A stretch of 64,000 bases of DNA from Phlebiopsis flavidoalba. Lineage: Eukaryota; Basidiomycota; Agaricomycetes; Polyporales; Phanerochaetaceae. The stretch spans positions 558,001 to 622,000 of the forward strand of contig JAOCPU010000006.1 in NCBI GenBank assembly GCA_035772785.1, given 5' to 3'. Within the stretch, counting starts at the first letter, position 1. The number at the start of each line of letters is the position of its first letter. A program made the position numbers and the translations under genes. Of this stretch, positions 11,605 to 22,910 are shown in pieces. The notes beneath the pieces were generated by a model. It was not told where the DNA came from and did no database searches. It was given only the letters and a program-made list of their open reading frames with translations.

Positions 11605-12720
11605 GTATCCCCACACTTTCACATCCGCAACTCGAAATGATGTTGCCTTTTGAGGCCTCGGTTCGCTCTATCTCCCTTGCATTCGCTCCCGTCTTGTGAG
11701 CTCTTCTTCGTCCTTACCGAAACAAGCTCGGGCGTTACCCATCTACGCGTCTGGCTGGCACTGTTCGCAGGGGGTGCTGCGGAAGACTGGGCGGGCGAGA
11801 TTGCCGACGCGCCTGTCAGATTCAGGATCTTGTTGGGACCTCGGACTCTGAGTTTATTCGCACTTCCATACCCAGTGGCAAGACGCACTCCTCGTTTATC
11901 TTGTAACATTATTTGATCGCATCCACACCAGGTATCCTATATCACGGTATATTACGCACAGCCGTCCTTTACACTCTTGCTTCTGTCTACGGCCAACGTT
12001 GCAGCTGCATGTATCAGTATGTATGACATTATATCGGTTTCCACCTGATTACATCACGCTACATCGTGGTCCCCATGAGGCAGAGTGACATGATGCTCGT
12101 CTTCAGTACGTGAAAGTGGCGGTGCGTTCTATCCTACGACTCTCACCGTGTGCAGGCCGACTACTAACTTGTGTCGTCTTCAGGTACGTACACACGCTGC
12201 ATGGCCAAAGGTATGTGAGCAGGTGGCCGGTATACACCGAGGGAGGACCAGACAGCCTCGCACCGCCCCCCGGTACCGCGGCGACGAAGATAAATTAACG
12301 TTTGAGATAGAGAGACAACCTATGACCACGATGAGAGACATGTAAGGGTGCGTGTTCCACCACGTGTTCATTACGAAGGGCCTGGCCAACGTGAGAAAAG
12401 CAGCCGGCGTGCCAAGGGATGGCCTGCTTTGTTATGCCGTGGAAGGCGGAACGAAGATATCTCGGCCAAAACCTGGCTGGGAAAACTGGCCCACACGAGA
12501 CGCTTTAATTTTTGCTTTTGCTGCCTGCAATATCTCGCAAGGCTGCTAACAAACTTACGTTCAAACCTACCGCACAGACGCACTCCTCACACAATGTTTC
12601 ACCTTGTCCACGGTGTCTTTGAAGCTCTGCACCACGACCGCCCTCTGACCGTCGATCATCAAGATCGCGGATTCGGTGATCGCCGAAACACACTTACCTC
12701 CCTGGAACTCGGGTGATTGC
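11605..12720 (+). other. Possible continuation or separate gene, unresolved
   Basis: Protein-like fragments occur on the plus strand but do not join into a model. Examples are LEMMLPFEASVRSISLAFAP (11632-11690), YITVYYAQPSFTLLLLST (11940-11990) after a plausible intron acceptor, and FITKGLANVRKAAGVPRDGL followed by GGTKISRPKPGWENWPTRDA (12367-12505). The last looks genuinely coding. I recognise none of them. Confidence 0.3.
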
Positions 12721-14339
12721 CTTGACATTCTCCTTTGTCCAGCATCTATTGCCTCAAACTCAAACTCAAATATGTTGGATGATAACCAGTAATATATTTA
12801 CAGCTGTGGCACCTATGGACCGACATATTTTCATTCACTGAGCCCCAACCACCGACGATCGAACTCGAACGCCAAAGCTGCAAGCGATACAGTGGATTGG
12901 CACACAAACTCGCGCTACTGTAGCCGTCTATAGCATACAAGGTAGCGGCCTGCAAATGCTTCGAGCTATTGCATTACATAAATACAACAACACAGCCGGA
13001 TCCGAACAAGCACACAAATTAGCAGGTGGTAAATACGGCTTCTCGCAAGCTTGTCGCCAAGGTGAAGTAGGCCAGGCACTACTGGTCCCAAAACCTGCCT
13101 GTTAATTACGGTGCAAATGACAGACCTGTGCTTTCCAAGGACGATATCATGATGTGAGCACTCGATTCTTCAAGACCGTTCGTGCAGTTTTACGAACGTC
13201 GTGAGCGATTACAGACCAACTAGGCGTCCGGTCATTCACACCTAGCCGGCATCGTCTTAGGAAGCTAAATTGCCCAAGCCATTACGCTTGGGATCTAGGG
13301 CATCTATACCACTCCGTTCCCGACGGTGTCCCGAGCGAGATGATTCCATGTCCTTCCGGGATGATCCAGACCAGATCTCCTAGCATCGTTGACACCGATG
13401 AGAAAAGGTGTGCATTGTGGGCCATGGGGGGTAGTAATACGTGCTCAGCTTCTTCAGTTTACAAGGATCTTAATCAACTGCGGTAGATGCGATGGATCCA
13501 TGGGCGTGGCGCGCAGCTACGGTGTACTCAAAAAAGTTGAAGAGGATCACTGCCCTGTACTGTGCACAATGATGCTCAGACGTCATAGGAAGGTAAATGA
13601 CCATGCAAATGTGCGTGAGTTGGCGGTTTGCGGGCCCTAGGAACTCACATTCATATATATCAACATAAGCTTACCCTTCTATACAATGCATCAACTTACG
13701 GAAAAGTATGTCAATGGACGAAACGACGATAGCAACAGCTCAAAGGAGGTTCCGTTGGGGTTATTTCAGATGACGCGGAACGAAGTGTCAGGATTTGTTT
13801 GCATCGCTGAGCCACGGTCAGGTCCTCGCTGGAAGTATACCCTGGGCGAGTAGATCAGTCCGGCGAAGTTGACTATTTGATGTGAGTGTGGGAGTTTTGG
13901 ATCTGTCCGCATCCTTAGAGTGACTCACGTCTCGCTAGTATGATTACAGCACAGGGTGCGCGACTCATGTGAATGGCCCAGTAGCGTCACCCACTCATCC
14001 TGAGATCATTTAAACATTCGCTGAGACGGTCTTCCCGGGCTTTGTAACTGAAGTCTTCTGAGATACTCATCGGACTCATAAATCGGTCATCCGCACCAGG
14101 TTATGGAAACGTTTATTCGTGTTCAAAGGGGATCAGTATTGTCGAGAACTATAGGCGCCGCTCTACCAACGTACAAGTATAACGGTGCGTCATGTTACTC
14201 ATGGGAGTTATGGTGCGATCTCAACAAGTAACGGGGCCACTACAATGATGATGTCAGGCCACCAGCCTGGTGGAAGAGCGTGAACATCTGTTCCAATGCG
14301 ATGAAGAAAATTCCGACTCCCACGTGCGAATGATTCCGC
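12721..14339. other. No recognisable gene
   Basis: Stop codons are frequent in all six frames and no conserved block was seen. The longest plus-strand open stretch (13389-13640) has no recognisable content. It may hold the upstream region of the AIM6-like gene or an eroded gene. Confidence 0.3.
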
Positions 14340-15628
14340 ATGGAGGGGTTTGAATACAGTCTGTTAGAGACGCACGTTTCCCTTGAACGACGCGTAAGTA
14401 CTTGCTTCGCGAATTCCGCGGCCAGAGCCATATAAGAACGCATCTATCATGCACAATCTGTTAGGGCCAACCCATCGCGATGCTTCCGCCGTATTTGCTC
14501 CTCGCCTTACCTTGTACTCGTCGGCGGAAAGGCAACAATCGACGCACAAATTGCTGCGCTCGAAGCCTCGGACTCGCCCTTGCTGCAGTACCCTACTCAG
14601 CTGACGCAGAACCTCGTGCCAAAGCAGATTCACTCTCACAATGATTGTAAGTGCCGGGCTCTATTATATTTCTATCCGTGAGACTCACTCAAATTGCATA
14701 GACTGGAGAGATGTTCCCTTGTTGACTGCCCTCAGCTTTGGTGTGGCGAGCGTTGAAGCCGACGTTTCACTGATCAATGGAACACTCTTCGTGAGTGCAC
14801 ACGATCCTCTTCGCACTGGGCTCCTGAGCGTGATTATATCACAGGTTGGCCCACGAAAATGCTGCGCTGACTCCGAAAAGAACGTTAGATTCCTTGTATA
14901 TACAACCTTTGTTGAAGATTCTGCAGGCGCAGAATCCTAAGGATGCGTTCACAGTCAATCAGACGACACCGAAGTAAAGCGAACATCTACCACTCATTAC
15001 CCGTGGCTGACATTGCTGTTTCTAGTGCGCGTGTTCGACACATCCAGCGGGACGACCTTGCAGCTCCTAATTGACATCAAAACCGATGGAGTAGAGAGTA
15101 GGTGGCCTTGAGCCTTGACAGACGACGAGCGTTGACAGAATTTATTATTGCAGAGCGCTGCCCTTCATTCTGAAAGCATTCCAGCCTCTTCGTGACGGCG
15201 GTTACCTGACAACCTTCGCTAATGAACGCTTACCCATTCGGGGCGGTCACCGTGGTAGGCACGGGTAACAGTCCGCTGGAACAAGTGAAAGCGCTCTCGC
15301 CGCGCGATTATTTCTTCGACGCACCCTTGACGCAATTGACCGATCCTTCCCTCAACACAACCTGGGACCCTACCTTGTCACCGCTTGCTTCCACCGATAT
15401 GCAGTCGCGGTCGGATGGCCCGGCTTTGGAAACATCTCCGAGGCACAACTAGCCAACCTTACCAAGTTTGTAAGCGATGCGCACGAGCGCAAGATCAAGG
15501 CAAGGTTCTGGGGACACGCCTGGCTGGGCCTATCCAGGCTCGCCACGCCGTTCCCTGGGAGTTGTTGCCTGAACAATGGCGCGGACTGGTTGAACGCAGA
15601 TGACTTGGAAGCGGCGGCAAACTTCTGA
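14340..15628 (+). CDS. PLC-like phosphodiesterase, AIM6 family
   Basis: Resembles fungal altered-inheritance-of-mitochondria protein 6, a member of the TIM-barrel PLC-like/glycerophosphodiesterase superfamily; its substrate is not established. Seen: ALEASDSPLLQYPTQLTQN (about 14560-14615), VPKQIHSHND split by an intron from YWRDVPLLTALSFGV (about 14618-14750), SVEADVSLINGTLFV (14750-14795; family usually VEADVW..), VFDTSSGTTLQLLIDIKTDGV (15030-15095), AVTVVGTGNSPLEQVKALSP (15243-15302), YFFDAPLTQLTDPSLNTTWD (about 15308-15370) and WLNADDLEAAANF before TGA at 15626. His-Asn of SHND and Glu-Asp of VEAD are the expected metal and catalytic residues. The N-terminus is uncertain: ATG at 14340 gives a short exon with a good donor (GTAAGT). 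Several frameshifts are present. Confidence 0.8.
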
Positions 15629-15639
15629 TCATCTGAGAA

Positions 15640-17265
15640 ATAGGATATATAAAATGGGCCTGGCGTATTAGGAAGAAGAGAGACAATCATAGCGAGTTCC
15701 ATGCCGTAGTGTCTATGCCCGAGCTTTGGACGATTGAACCATCTCGGACCATCTGTCTTGCCCAGTGCACCTTGAGCCGCACGCAATGCACTTTGACCGC
15801 TGCCAGGCAGAACTTCACCAGCTTTCAGGCGGGAGGGCCAACTTGCGTGCCAGCCGCAGAGAGGGGTCTCACTCTGTTTCTACATCAGCCTTCACTTTTT
15901 GCTCGACAATTTCCTTTAGTGCAAGTGGCTTGGCGAGAAGAAGAGTATCCTGCGAGGGCAGATCAGAAGGGCTAGTAATGATAAAAGTGACGAAACGCAC
16001 AATGTGATCCTCTGCCTTCTGTTTAAGCTCAGAGGCCAGCCTTCTTTTGCTTCTAAACCTCAGTACCTTCTGTAGGACTCCATCGAGTCTTTTTCTCTCA
16101 GCAGATCCTCTCTCCTTGGAGGGTCTCTAGCGTTTGTTCCCGTTCAACACCTCCACCTCCGAGCACGACGCCATCTACGCCAGTCTGCAACGCAGCCTTC
16201 GGGACAGTCTCCTGGACTTTTTATTTGCTGAGTAGCTCCCACGACAACCGCTCGGGCAGTCAAATCTCGAAACTTGAGGTCCCGGGGATTATCGACCAGT
16301 TCCAGATAGCAGCCCTCGGCGCGTTGTCACCGGCCGATTGCCAAACTTGTGGATGCGGGTGTAGCCGCACTACGGGGGCGCGAGAGTGGTACCGCCGCTG
16401 AGCGAGTTCTTTGAAGACCTTGCGGGGTACGAGTTTGGGCTCAGGAGGGAAGGAACGTTTCGCGCGCTGGTAGCGCTGGTAGGTCACCCTTCTTGCCCAT
16501 CGTGATGATCTGTAGAGGTCTCGTTTGGAGCATAAGAAAGTATAAGCTAATGTTTTCGTCTGCCTTTTCCGCAAGTCTTTGCTGGCTTGCATCCCTCGCC
16601 TTGGGTAAAGTGGTCTTGATTGATGCTCATGCTTAATGAGCGAGGTGACCAGATTTCTTTCATCCGGGTGTGAGAATGACTTTACAAAATGTCCGTGTTC
16701 GCGACGAACCGCGTACCGCAGCATCAGCATTCTGTGCGCGGTCGGCCGCGAGAAATTTGCGGAAAGCCACACCAATGCTGTTCATGGCTTCGGACTAGAG
16801 CTAGAGCAGTTTGTGTCGGGAGGTGTAGCAAGCAGTTTGACCGAACCGAACTCGAGTTGTACAAGAAAGGCCAACTCTGGAGAAGCGATCAAAAACTCCT
16901 CCATTCCGTCCCGACCAGCGGTCCCATGATGTAAAATAGACGTTTCAAGTGCAATGCTCATGGCTCTCTCTTCAATAGACCGCGAACGGAATGGAACGAA
17001 CTTCATGTTATAGGTGGTATACAAGGACACATTTTTATACCAGCTGAGGCGCATTCTGTCACAGCTCGCTGAATTGAAACGACGTGGTTTGAATTGTGGG
17101 CAAGCGGGTATCTATCTTACTCTCCATGTCCTCTAAGTCTTACAAAGCAAAGCCAGGAGAGGGCTACCGTACCCGCGCAACTTCAATGAGCTGAGGAGCT
17201 TCTTCTTGTAGTATTCCTCGAAACCCATGAGCCAGCCAGAAGATGTTTGTTGCTTGAGAGCTCAT
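15640..17265 (-). CDS. Unrecognised minus-strand gene
   Basis: I do not recognise the family. A plausible start is MSSQATNIFWLAHGFRG at 17265, followed by ILQEEAPQLIEVAR and a GT donor. Further protein-like segments on the same strand are GRDGMEEFLIASPELAFLV (about 16855-16915), KARDASKQRLAEKADENISL (about 16550-16610) and, most convincingly, VLQKVLRFRSKRRLASELKQ, KAEDHIVRFVTFIITSPSDL and LLAKPLALKEIVEQKVKADV (about 15870-16090). That last stretch is Lys/Glu/Leu-rich and probably helical. Frame changes every 100-200 bases prevent a full model, and it could be two genes. It lies between the AIM6-like gene (convergent) and acyl carrier protein (same strand). Confidence 0.4.
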
Positions 17266-17341
17266 ATCACACCGCTATGTTTGGCTTTCCCATGTAGGAC
17301 GGAGACAACGAAATGTGAGTAAACATATGCAGAATGCAAGC

Positions 17342-17962
17342 TTAGTGCGCTGCAGGAAATGTCAGCACATCATAAAAACCAACATTAATTGCGGTGTGCA
17401 TACCATCAGGAGTCTTCTCAATGTACTCGATAGCTATACGGCCGGTTTTAAACACTTGCAGCCTTACGATGAGCGCGAACAACGTACCTTGTGCTACTGT
17501 CTTAATTTCGTCTGCTTCTGCGTCAGGAATCTCAATAGAGAATTCCTACAGACCATTCAGCTGTTACTCATCCGGGGCTAGATGAGACTCACCTCTTCTA
17601 CCGCCATAACGACCTCGACAGCATCAAGGCTATCCAAACCGAGGTCTTCCGCGAACGTCGCGGAAGGAGTGAGCTGTTGTACTGTGAGTAAACGAGACAC
17701 CAAAACTGTAGGATACTCGCCTTGTCCTGCTTCACCTTCTCGAAAGCCCTTAAGGACGATCCAGGACACGCGCCGTGATCTGCTCTTTCGACAAGCCGGC
17801 AGCGGCAGAGTACGACGCACAAGTCTGCAAAACACGGCTCCTAGAGAAGCAAAAGCAGCCGAGCCGCAAAGCTATACGAGGCCGAGCGACGTTACGAACG
17901 CCTAGACGGAGGAAAGACGATGTTTTGACGAATGCAAGGGCAAGGATGGGCTGGGGGAGCAC
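17342..17962 (-). CDS. ACP1: Mitochondrial acyl carrier protein
   Basis: Carries acyl chains in mitochondrial type II fatty acid synthesis (lipoate precursor) and, in many fungi, sits in complex I. Seen: an Arg-rich, acid-poor N-terminus typical of mitochondrial import, then SYSAAAGLSKEQITARVLD (about 17770-17830), an intron, LTPSATFAEDLGLDSLDAVE (about 17615-17675) with the phosphopantetheine serine in DSLD, VVMAVEE, an intron (about 17535-17595), IEIPDAEADEIKTV (about 17490-17535), a third intron, and AIEYIEKTPDGMH (about 17395-17435). The frame then runs to a TAA at 17342; many relatives stop soon after the DGMH-like end, so the tail may be shorter. The length fits the family at about 130-150 residues. 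Start at 17962 is inferred. Confidence 0.87.
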
Positions 17963-19314
17963 TGCTTCGAGGGTTTCGCGAGAAATCCAACGCGCGGTGA
18001 CCTCCCCAACTTCCGCTCGCGGGAGTAGCCGACTTTCTTCTCTTGTGCGCCAAATTTCTGCGCCACTGTTGTCTCATCTCCCATCTCATCACCGGGCAAA
18101 CTTTTGCTCACTGGTTGCTCTCATCATCTTGCCCATACAACGCATTGCCCCCTCATCGGGTCAATACTCTGTCTAGTCAAACTTGTCGGTAAACGGCATC
18201 GGCCACGGCCAACCTCATCTCAATCGCTGGCCCTTCAGACAACTCCTCATGGTGAGAAGATGTCGCACAGGGATGGTCTGTATTTTCAACAGCGGCAGTC
18301 GATCTGGAGCATCCAACGGCGTTGGGGCTCGGAGACCCTGGCAAGTGTTTATATACGTGCATTGTGCTGCGTGCTCTATGTTGCCTCAACTGTCGCAATC
18401 ATTCTGGCCCCGACCCCAACCGCGCGCCGATAGGACTCTTCTGGGAACCTCATCTGAGCACTCATCATCCGATCTCGCCAAAGTTCTGCAGAGTTCTCAA
18501 CTACTGGGGGGGGGCATACTACTGGCAGTCCTGTCTCTCCGGCGCCGTCCTACGATGCAACGCTTCTCGTTAGAATCACGTGTTCACGGTGACCTGGATA
18601 CCTGGCGGCGCCTCTCGCTTAGGTGTGGTATGTTAGCGTCCTTAGCCTTCATACTGCCACGCGGATGGTTGGAAAACCGGAAGTACTGGCTGGGGTATCT
18701 ATGTTGCTCCGGGGACGTTGGCTCAGACTTTGTACAGTCACTAACCTCACAGACCAGCTGGTCTCCTTGACGCTTACGCACACTTGACGCAAGGTAGGCT
18801 ATTCGCTGTTGTTGTCACAATTTGTATCGTATCCTCAGAGCCTCATCACCTTCTAGACAAGCCAAGCAACAACGCCGCTATAATTCTCTAAGTTTGCGTT
18901 GTAGGGATCGTCCGTAGTAGGGCACGTGACAGCTCTAAGATGGGCTGTCCGATTTTAGGGAACGTCCCCGATTGCTTGGGATAGGTCCTATCCTTGACTG
19001 GGAATATTATCTTGTGAGAAGGCATCACATTAGTGCCCACTAGTGACTGCCGCATAGCGAAAAGCAACGGGTTAGCGTACAAGTGGAGACGAACCAGCAA
19101 TGTACATACAGTGCCGTTGTGTGGCGTTAGTCGAACGACTCGGGCGCTTGAATATATCCAATCTTAAATCACGGTGAAAAGTCATTGTCGGAGTTCAAAC
19201 CGCAGAACTATGCAATGCAGCACCTGTCACAGTCACGGTGGCTGCTTCTGATCAAGCAGTGCGGTGCGGGTTGCAGTCAGTAGGGCCCGCCAACCAGTAC
19301 CATAGACCCGCAAG
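17963..19314. other. No gene identified; possible plus-strand coding near 18.2-18.8 kb
   Basis: An open stretch of 195 codons lies at 18183-18770 on the plus strand, but its sequence is not recognisable and neighbouring frames are also partly open. The bases just before 19315 are the RPL16 promoter. No RNA gene was seen. Confidence 0.25.
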
Positions 19315-20291
19315 ATGGCCTCAAAAGGTAAGATATGTGCTTACGCTACTTGCTCTAGGAACACGACGAACGACGAGCTGACCTCATTTCCTGCAGGTGC
19401 GCTCATTTTGCTCGGGGGGGGGGCTCCCCAAATCACGAAAATCCTCGACGTCTCTAAACGCGACTTTGACCTTACAGACAGACACCCATGGCCAACATTC
19501 CTCCTCGAGCCCCATCGTCATTGATGGCAAGGGCCATCTCCTGGGCCGACTTGCGTCCATTATCTCCAAGCAGATTCTGAGCGGGCAGAAGATTGTCGTT
19601 GTGAGGTGCGAGGAGATTAACATCTCAGGTAGTTTCTTTCTTCCGCAACAAGGTGCTTCATCCATTCCACGAGCTTAAAGTGCGAAAGTGAATAACCAAG
19701 GTCCCTCATAACAAATAGTTGCGCTACCACAACTTCCTCCACAAACGTCATATCGTGAACCCCAAAAAGTCGGGGACCTTCCACCACCCGCGCCCCCTCG
19801 AAGATCCTCTACAGGGCGATCCGCGGTATGGTGCCCCACAAGACAGCTCGCGGGCGCGGCTCTGCTCTTGAACGCCTCAAGCTCTTTTGAGGGTGTTCCT
19901 CCTCCTTACGATCGCACAGAAGCGCATGGTTGTCCCCGAGGCCCTCCGAGGGTCCTCCGTTGAAGCCCGGTCGCAAGTACTAGCACAGTCAAGGTTGAAT
20001 CAGCCCACACTGTTCCTGCGAATGCCACTAACTGTAACTATCGTGAGCGGCTGTCGCATGAGGTTGGCTGGGGCTACAAGGATGTTGTTGACCCGTCCGC
20101 CTCGAGGAGAAGAGGAAGATCAAGGCTCAGGCCTTCCACGAGCGCAAGGTATGTTCAAGCGCTTTCTCAACAGGTGACTCGACGCTAAAAACGGCTCGTC
20201 TCAGCTCACTGCCATCAAGCTGCGCCAGAAGTGCTGTGGCCGATACCGCCTCGTCTTTTGAAAACCTCACCCAGCACCCTGGGTTTACTAG
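19315..20291 (+). CDS. RPL16: 60S ribosomal protein L16 (uL13, L13a)
   Basis: A structural protein of the large ribosomal subunit. ATG at 19315 opens a tiny exon (MASK), followed by an intron with donor GTAAGATATG. The main exon begins with [20 protein letters not shown] (about 19500-19560) and continues [20 protein letters not shown] (19565-19625), an intron, [19 protein letters not shown] (19720-19780), [20 protein letters not shown] (about 19782-19845), [14 protein letters not shown] (19870-19915), [20 protein letters not shown] (19920-19980), [15 protein letters not shown] (20050-20095) and [20 protein letters not shown] (20110-20215). Length fits the family (about 200 residues). Indels occur at roughly 19780, 19850, 19945 and 20225; the end at 20289-20291 assumes one more indel. 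Strong, near-unambiguous identity. Confidence 0.93.
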
Positions 20292-20776
20292 ATCCGATAC
20301 GCACGCACTCTGTGGGTTTTTTTATTCATTTGTCGCCGTTTTGCTGCCTATGATCCACCCCCATGAGTCCGATCCATGTATTCCACCCTACTGCCCCTTG
20401 GCTCCCATGCACTCATGCGCGTTGGTGCGCTACGTGAATATGATGCATTCTACTGTAACGACCTCCAGTTCGTTACAGTGTTACTTGTACAACACAACCG
20501 TCTAATTCAGATTTCTTTGAGGTGGATATACAACTGCGTGCGCTTCCGTTAGTCAGTGCAAATGGTGGGTTAGTCGGACGGCGATTGCCGTGGAAGCCAG
20601 CGCGAGCGATAATTGACGCGTTCAGGGCGCGGCCCTGAGACGTTGAAATATCTCACTCACGAATTCGATTCCTGTCAACTTGCCCTTCGACCTCAACCCC
20701 GCGACTCTCTTTTTCCTCAGCATCGTACCCGGTTTCCCTCTCCCCCCACCTCCCATCCTCTCCCAGCACATCCATC
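20292..20776. other. Intergenic, CT-rich leader
   Basis: No protein recognised. From about 20670 to 20776 the plus strand is rich in C and T, marking the 5' leader of the KH-domain gene. Confidence 0.45.
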
Positions 20777-21928
20777 ATGTCTTCTGGCAGCCCTGTACAG
20801 GCAGATTTTGGTGTGTTTATTCGCTCGCCTGAAGTGTTGGTACACGCGCGGATCTAACGCATTTTTGCAGCTGACCAACCCATGGGTCCCGCTCCCCGTC
20901 GCCATCTGGTGGTGATGTCCTTACCCTTCGCTCTCTTGTGAGCACCAAGGATGCCGGGCGTCATCATCGGAAAAGGTGGCAAAAACGTTGCGGAGCTCCG
21001 CGACCAAACAGGTGTCAAGCGGGGGTTAGTAAGGTCATTCCAGGTGTGCATGAACGGGGTCTCACCGTCACCGGCTCTGTGGAAGGCGTGGGCAAAGGTG
21101 TGTAATTTTCACGTTCTATATGCGTGGTCCTTAGCTTACGTGGCACATATAGGCCTACGCCATGATCGTCAGTCAGCTTTCCTCGGCCAGCGCAGCTTTC
21201 CCCCGGCTCGCCCAACCCTGGTGCTCAGTCGTCTATTCGCCTCCTCATCTCCCCACAACCTCATGGGTAGTGTGATTGGCCTGCGCGCCGGAAAATAAAA
21301 TCAAGATGATTCAGGATGCCTCCGGGGCTCGCATTGTTTGCGCAGAAGGATATGTTGGCTCGCTCCTCAGTCGACCGAACGTATAGTCGAGGTGCATGGT
21401 TCCTCAGAATCGATAGGTCGCGCTATCGAGGACATTGGGCCGTGCGTTGTTGGAGGACTGGGAACGCGGAGCGGGAACCGTCTTGTTCCATCCCGGAGTC
21501 GCCGACGAGCGGTCAGGTCGACGCCCCCGGCCAACAAACAGGGCGGCGTTCAAACGGCGATGGATGCGCCTCGCGGGCGTGGCTCGCCTTCTTGCCAAAC
21601 TCGCCAGCCACGCAGCCGAGCAATTTAACGTACTCAAAACATCTCTATCCCGTCAGACAAGAAATGGTGGGATGCATCATCGGCCGCAACGGTACCAAGA
21701 TAGATAACAGAAATTCGTCGCCTTTCGGGGTCGAAGATCTCTATATCGCAAAGGAGCCTCATGACGAGACGGGTGAACGCATGTTCACCATTGTTGGTAC
21801 CCCGTAGGAATGGGGCCGGAGGCGAACGAGAAAGGCTCTCTTCCTCCTTTATAACCAACTATAGAGCGAGAAGAGAAAGCGAAGAGTGGGTCGCGAAACA
21901 AATGCAGCAAGATGAGATGCAGGATTAG
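20777..21928 (+). CDS. Triple KH-domain RNA-binding protein (Rnc1/Hek2/PCBP type)
   Basis: A poly(C)-binding-type regulator of mRNA stability, translation or localisation. Start MSSGSPVQADF at 20777, split by an intron at about 20810. KH1 (about 20940-21180) contains GVIIGKGGKNVAELRDQTGV with the GXXG loop GKGG. KH2 (about 21245-21450) contains LMGSVIG.RAGNKIKMIQDA and TERIVEVHGSSESIGRAIED. A Gly/Arg/Pro-rich linker follows (about 21480-21640). KH3 (21660-21860) contains MVGCIIGRNGTKI with GXXG loop GRNG, then KISIAKEPHDETGERMFTIV. The protein ends KQMQQDEMQD with TAG at 21926. Three KH domains with this spacing match fungal Rnc1/Pbp2/Hek2 proteins; which ortholog it is cannot be told here. 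Frameshifts break KH1 and KH2. Confidence 0.88.
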
Positions 21929-22910
21929 GGCGTTCGTACCTTCCGTGCAAGCCCATCTCGGCGGACGCAAGGCGTCTGGGGGGACATGGAAGAGTACCTG
22001 TTGTGCCGCAGCACATCAGTTGGCTCAGGCAATCCCCAAAATTGTCTTCCCCTTATGCCTGTTTAGCCCAGCAGCTTTCGCAACAACCCCACTCTTCATA
22101 TATTCGGCGCCCCAAACTGCATCCACCCGAACTGTCTGCATGCTCTCTCCCCTCCCCTCTCCTCCCCTCTTCTTGCTCCCGCCTTGCCCCCTCGTTTCTT
22201 GACCCTCGACCTCTCCGACATACGATGGCGTTGTTGATGCTGTCGCCAATGCTGGCAAACCTAACTTATAGTGCCGACTAGATTGTCATGGGACACTCAA
22301 AAGTAACGTCTAGCTTAATCGTGCAGTCCTTTGCTTCGTATCTACGTGTAACAGCAGTACAGCGCAAATCGAGTTGCTTTCGTTGAGGCTTTCCCGTGTT
22401 CTATCCACTTGCTGTGAATAAAAGCTTATTGGTCCCGTTTTACGTAGGAGTTTCACCGGCTCTGTTCAGGCAAGAGCGTCAGCTTAGTACACGCATCGCA
22501 AGCGTCGTTGAACATGATATGAATCATTTTCCCGGCGGGGCTTCATTCCGAGCGTACATGCACACATACTGGCCTGTTCATCGTATTCGTCCAGGTTAGG
22601 GTGTTTATGCACGAGATCACGGGCCACAAGCGGAATCTCGGGACCCTTCCTCGTACCATCTAGTCCCGCACAAAGCCCTTTGCCGCGCACCAAAGGTGAA
22701 CAAGCCCGGGGCCTACCGTAACGGCCCATACTGAAGTTTGGGCAACGTGATAGTGCAGCAGGTTCGGGAAAATAAATTCTCTCGTCTCTTCGGCGTATTG
22801 AGCACATTGTTCAGCTGATTGTCCCCGACAATGTCCCGCTGAAGGCAGTTTATGGCTCTTATACCAGTCGAGCCCGAACGAGAGAGTTGATCTCTCTGGT
22901 GCATTCTAAA
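21929..22910. other. No gene identified
   Basis: A striking C/T-rich tract at 22137-22215 precedes an ATG at 22225 and looks like a leader, but the following sequence did not give a recognisable protein on either strand. The 3' part (after about 22700) is the mannanase promoter. Confidence 0.3.
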
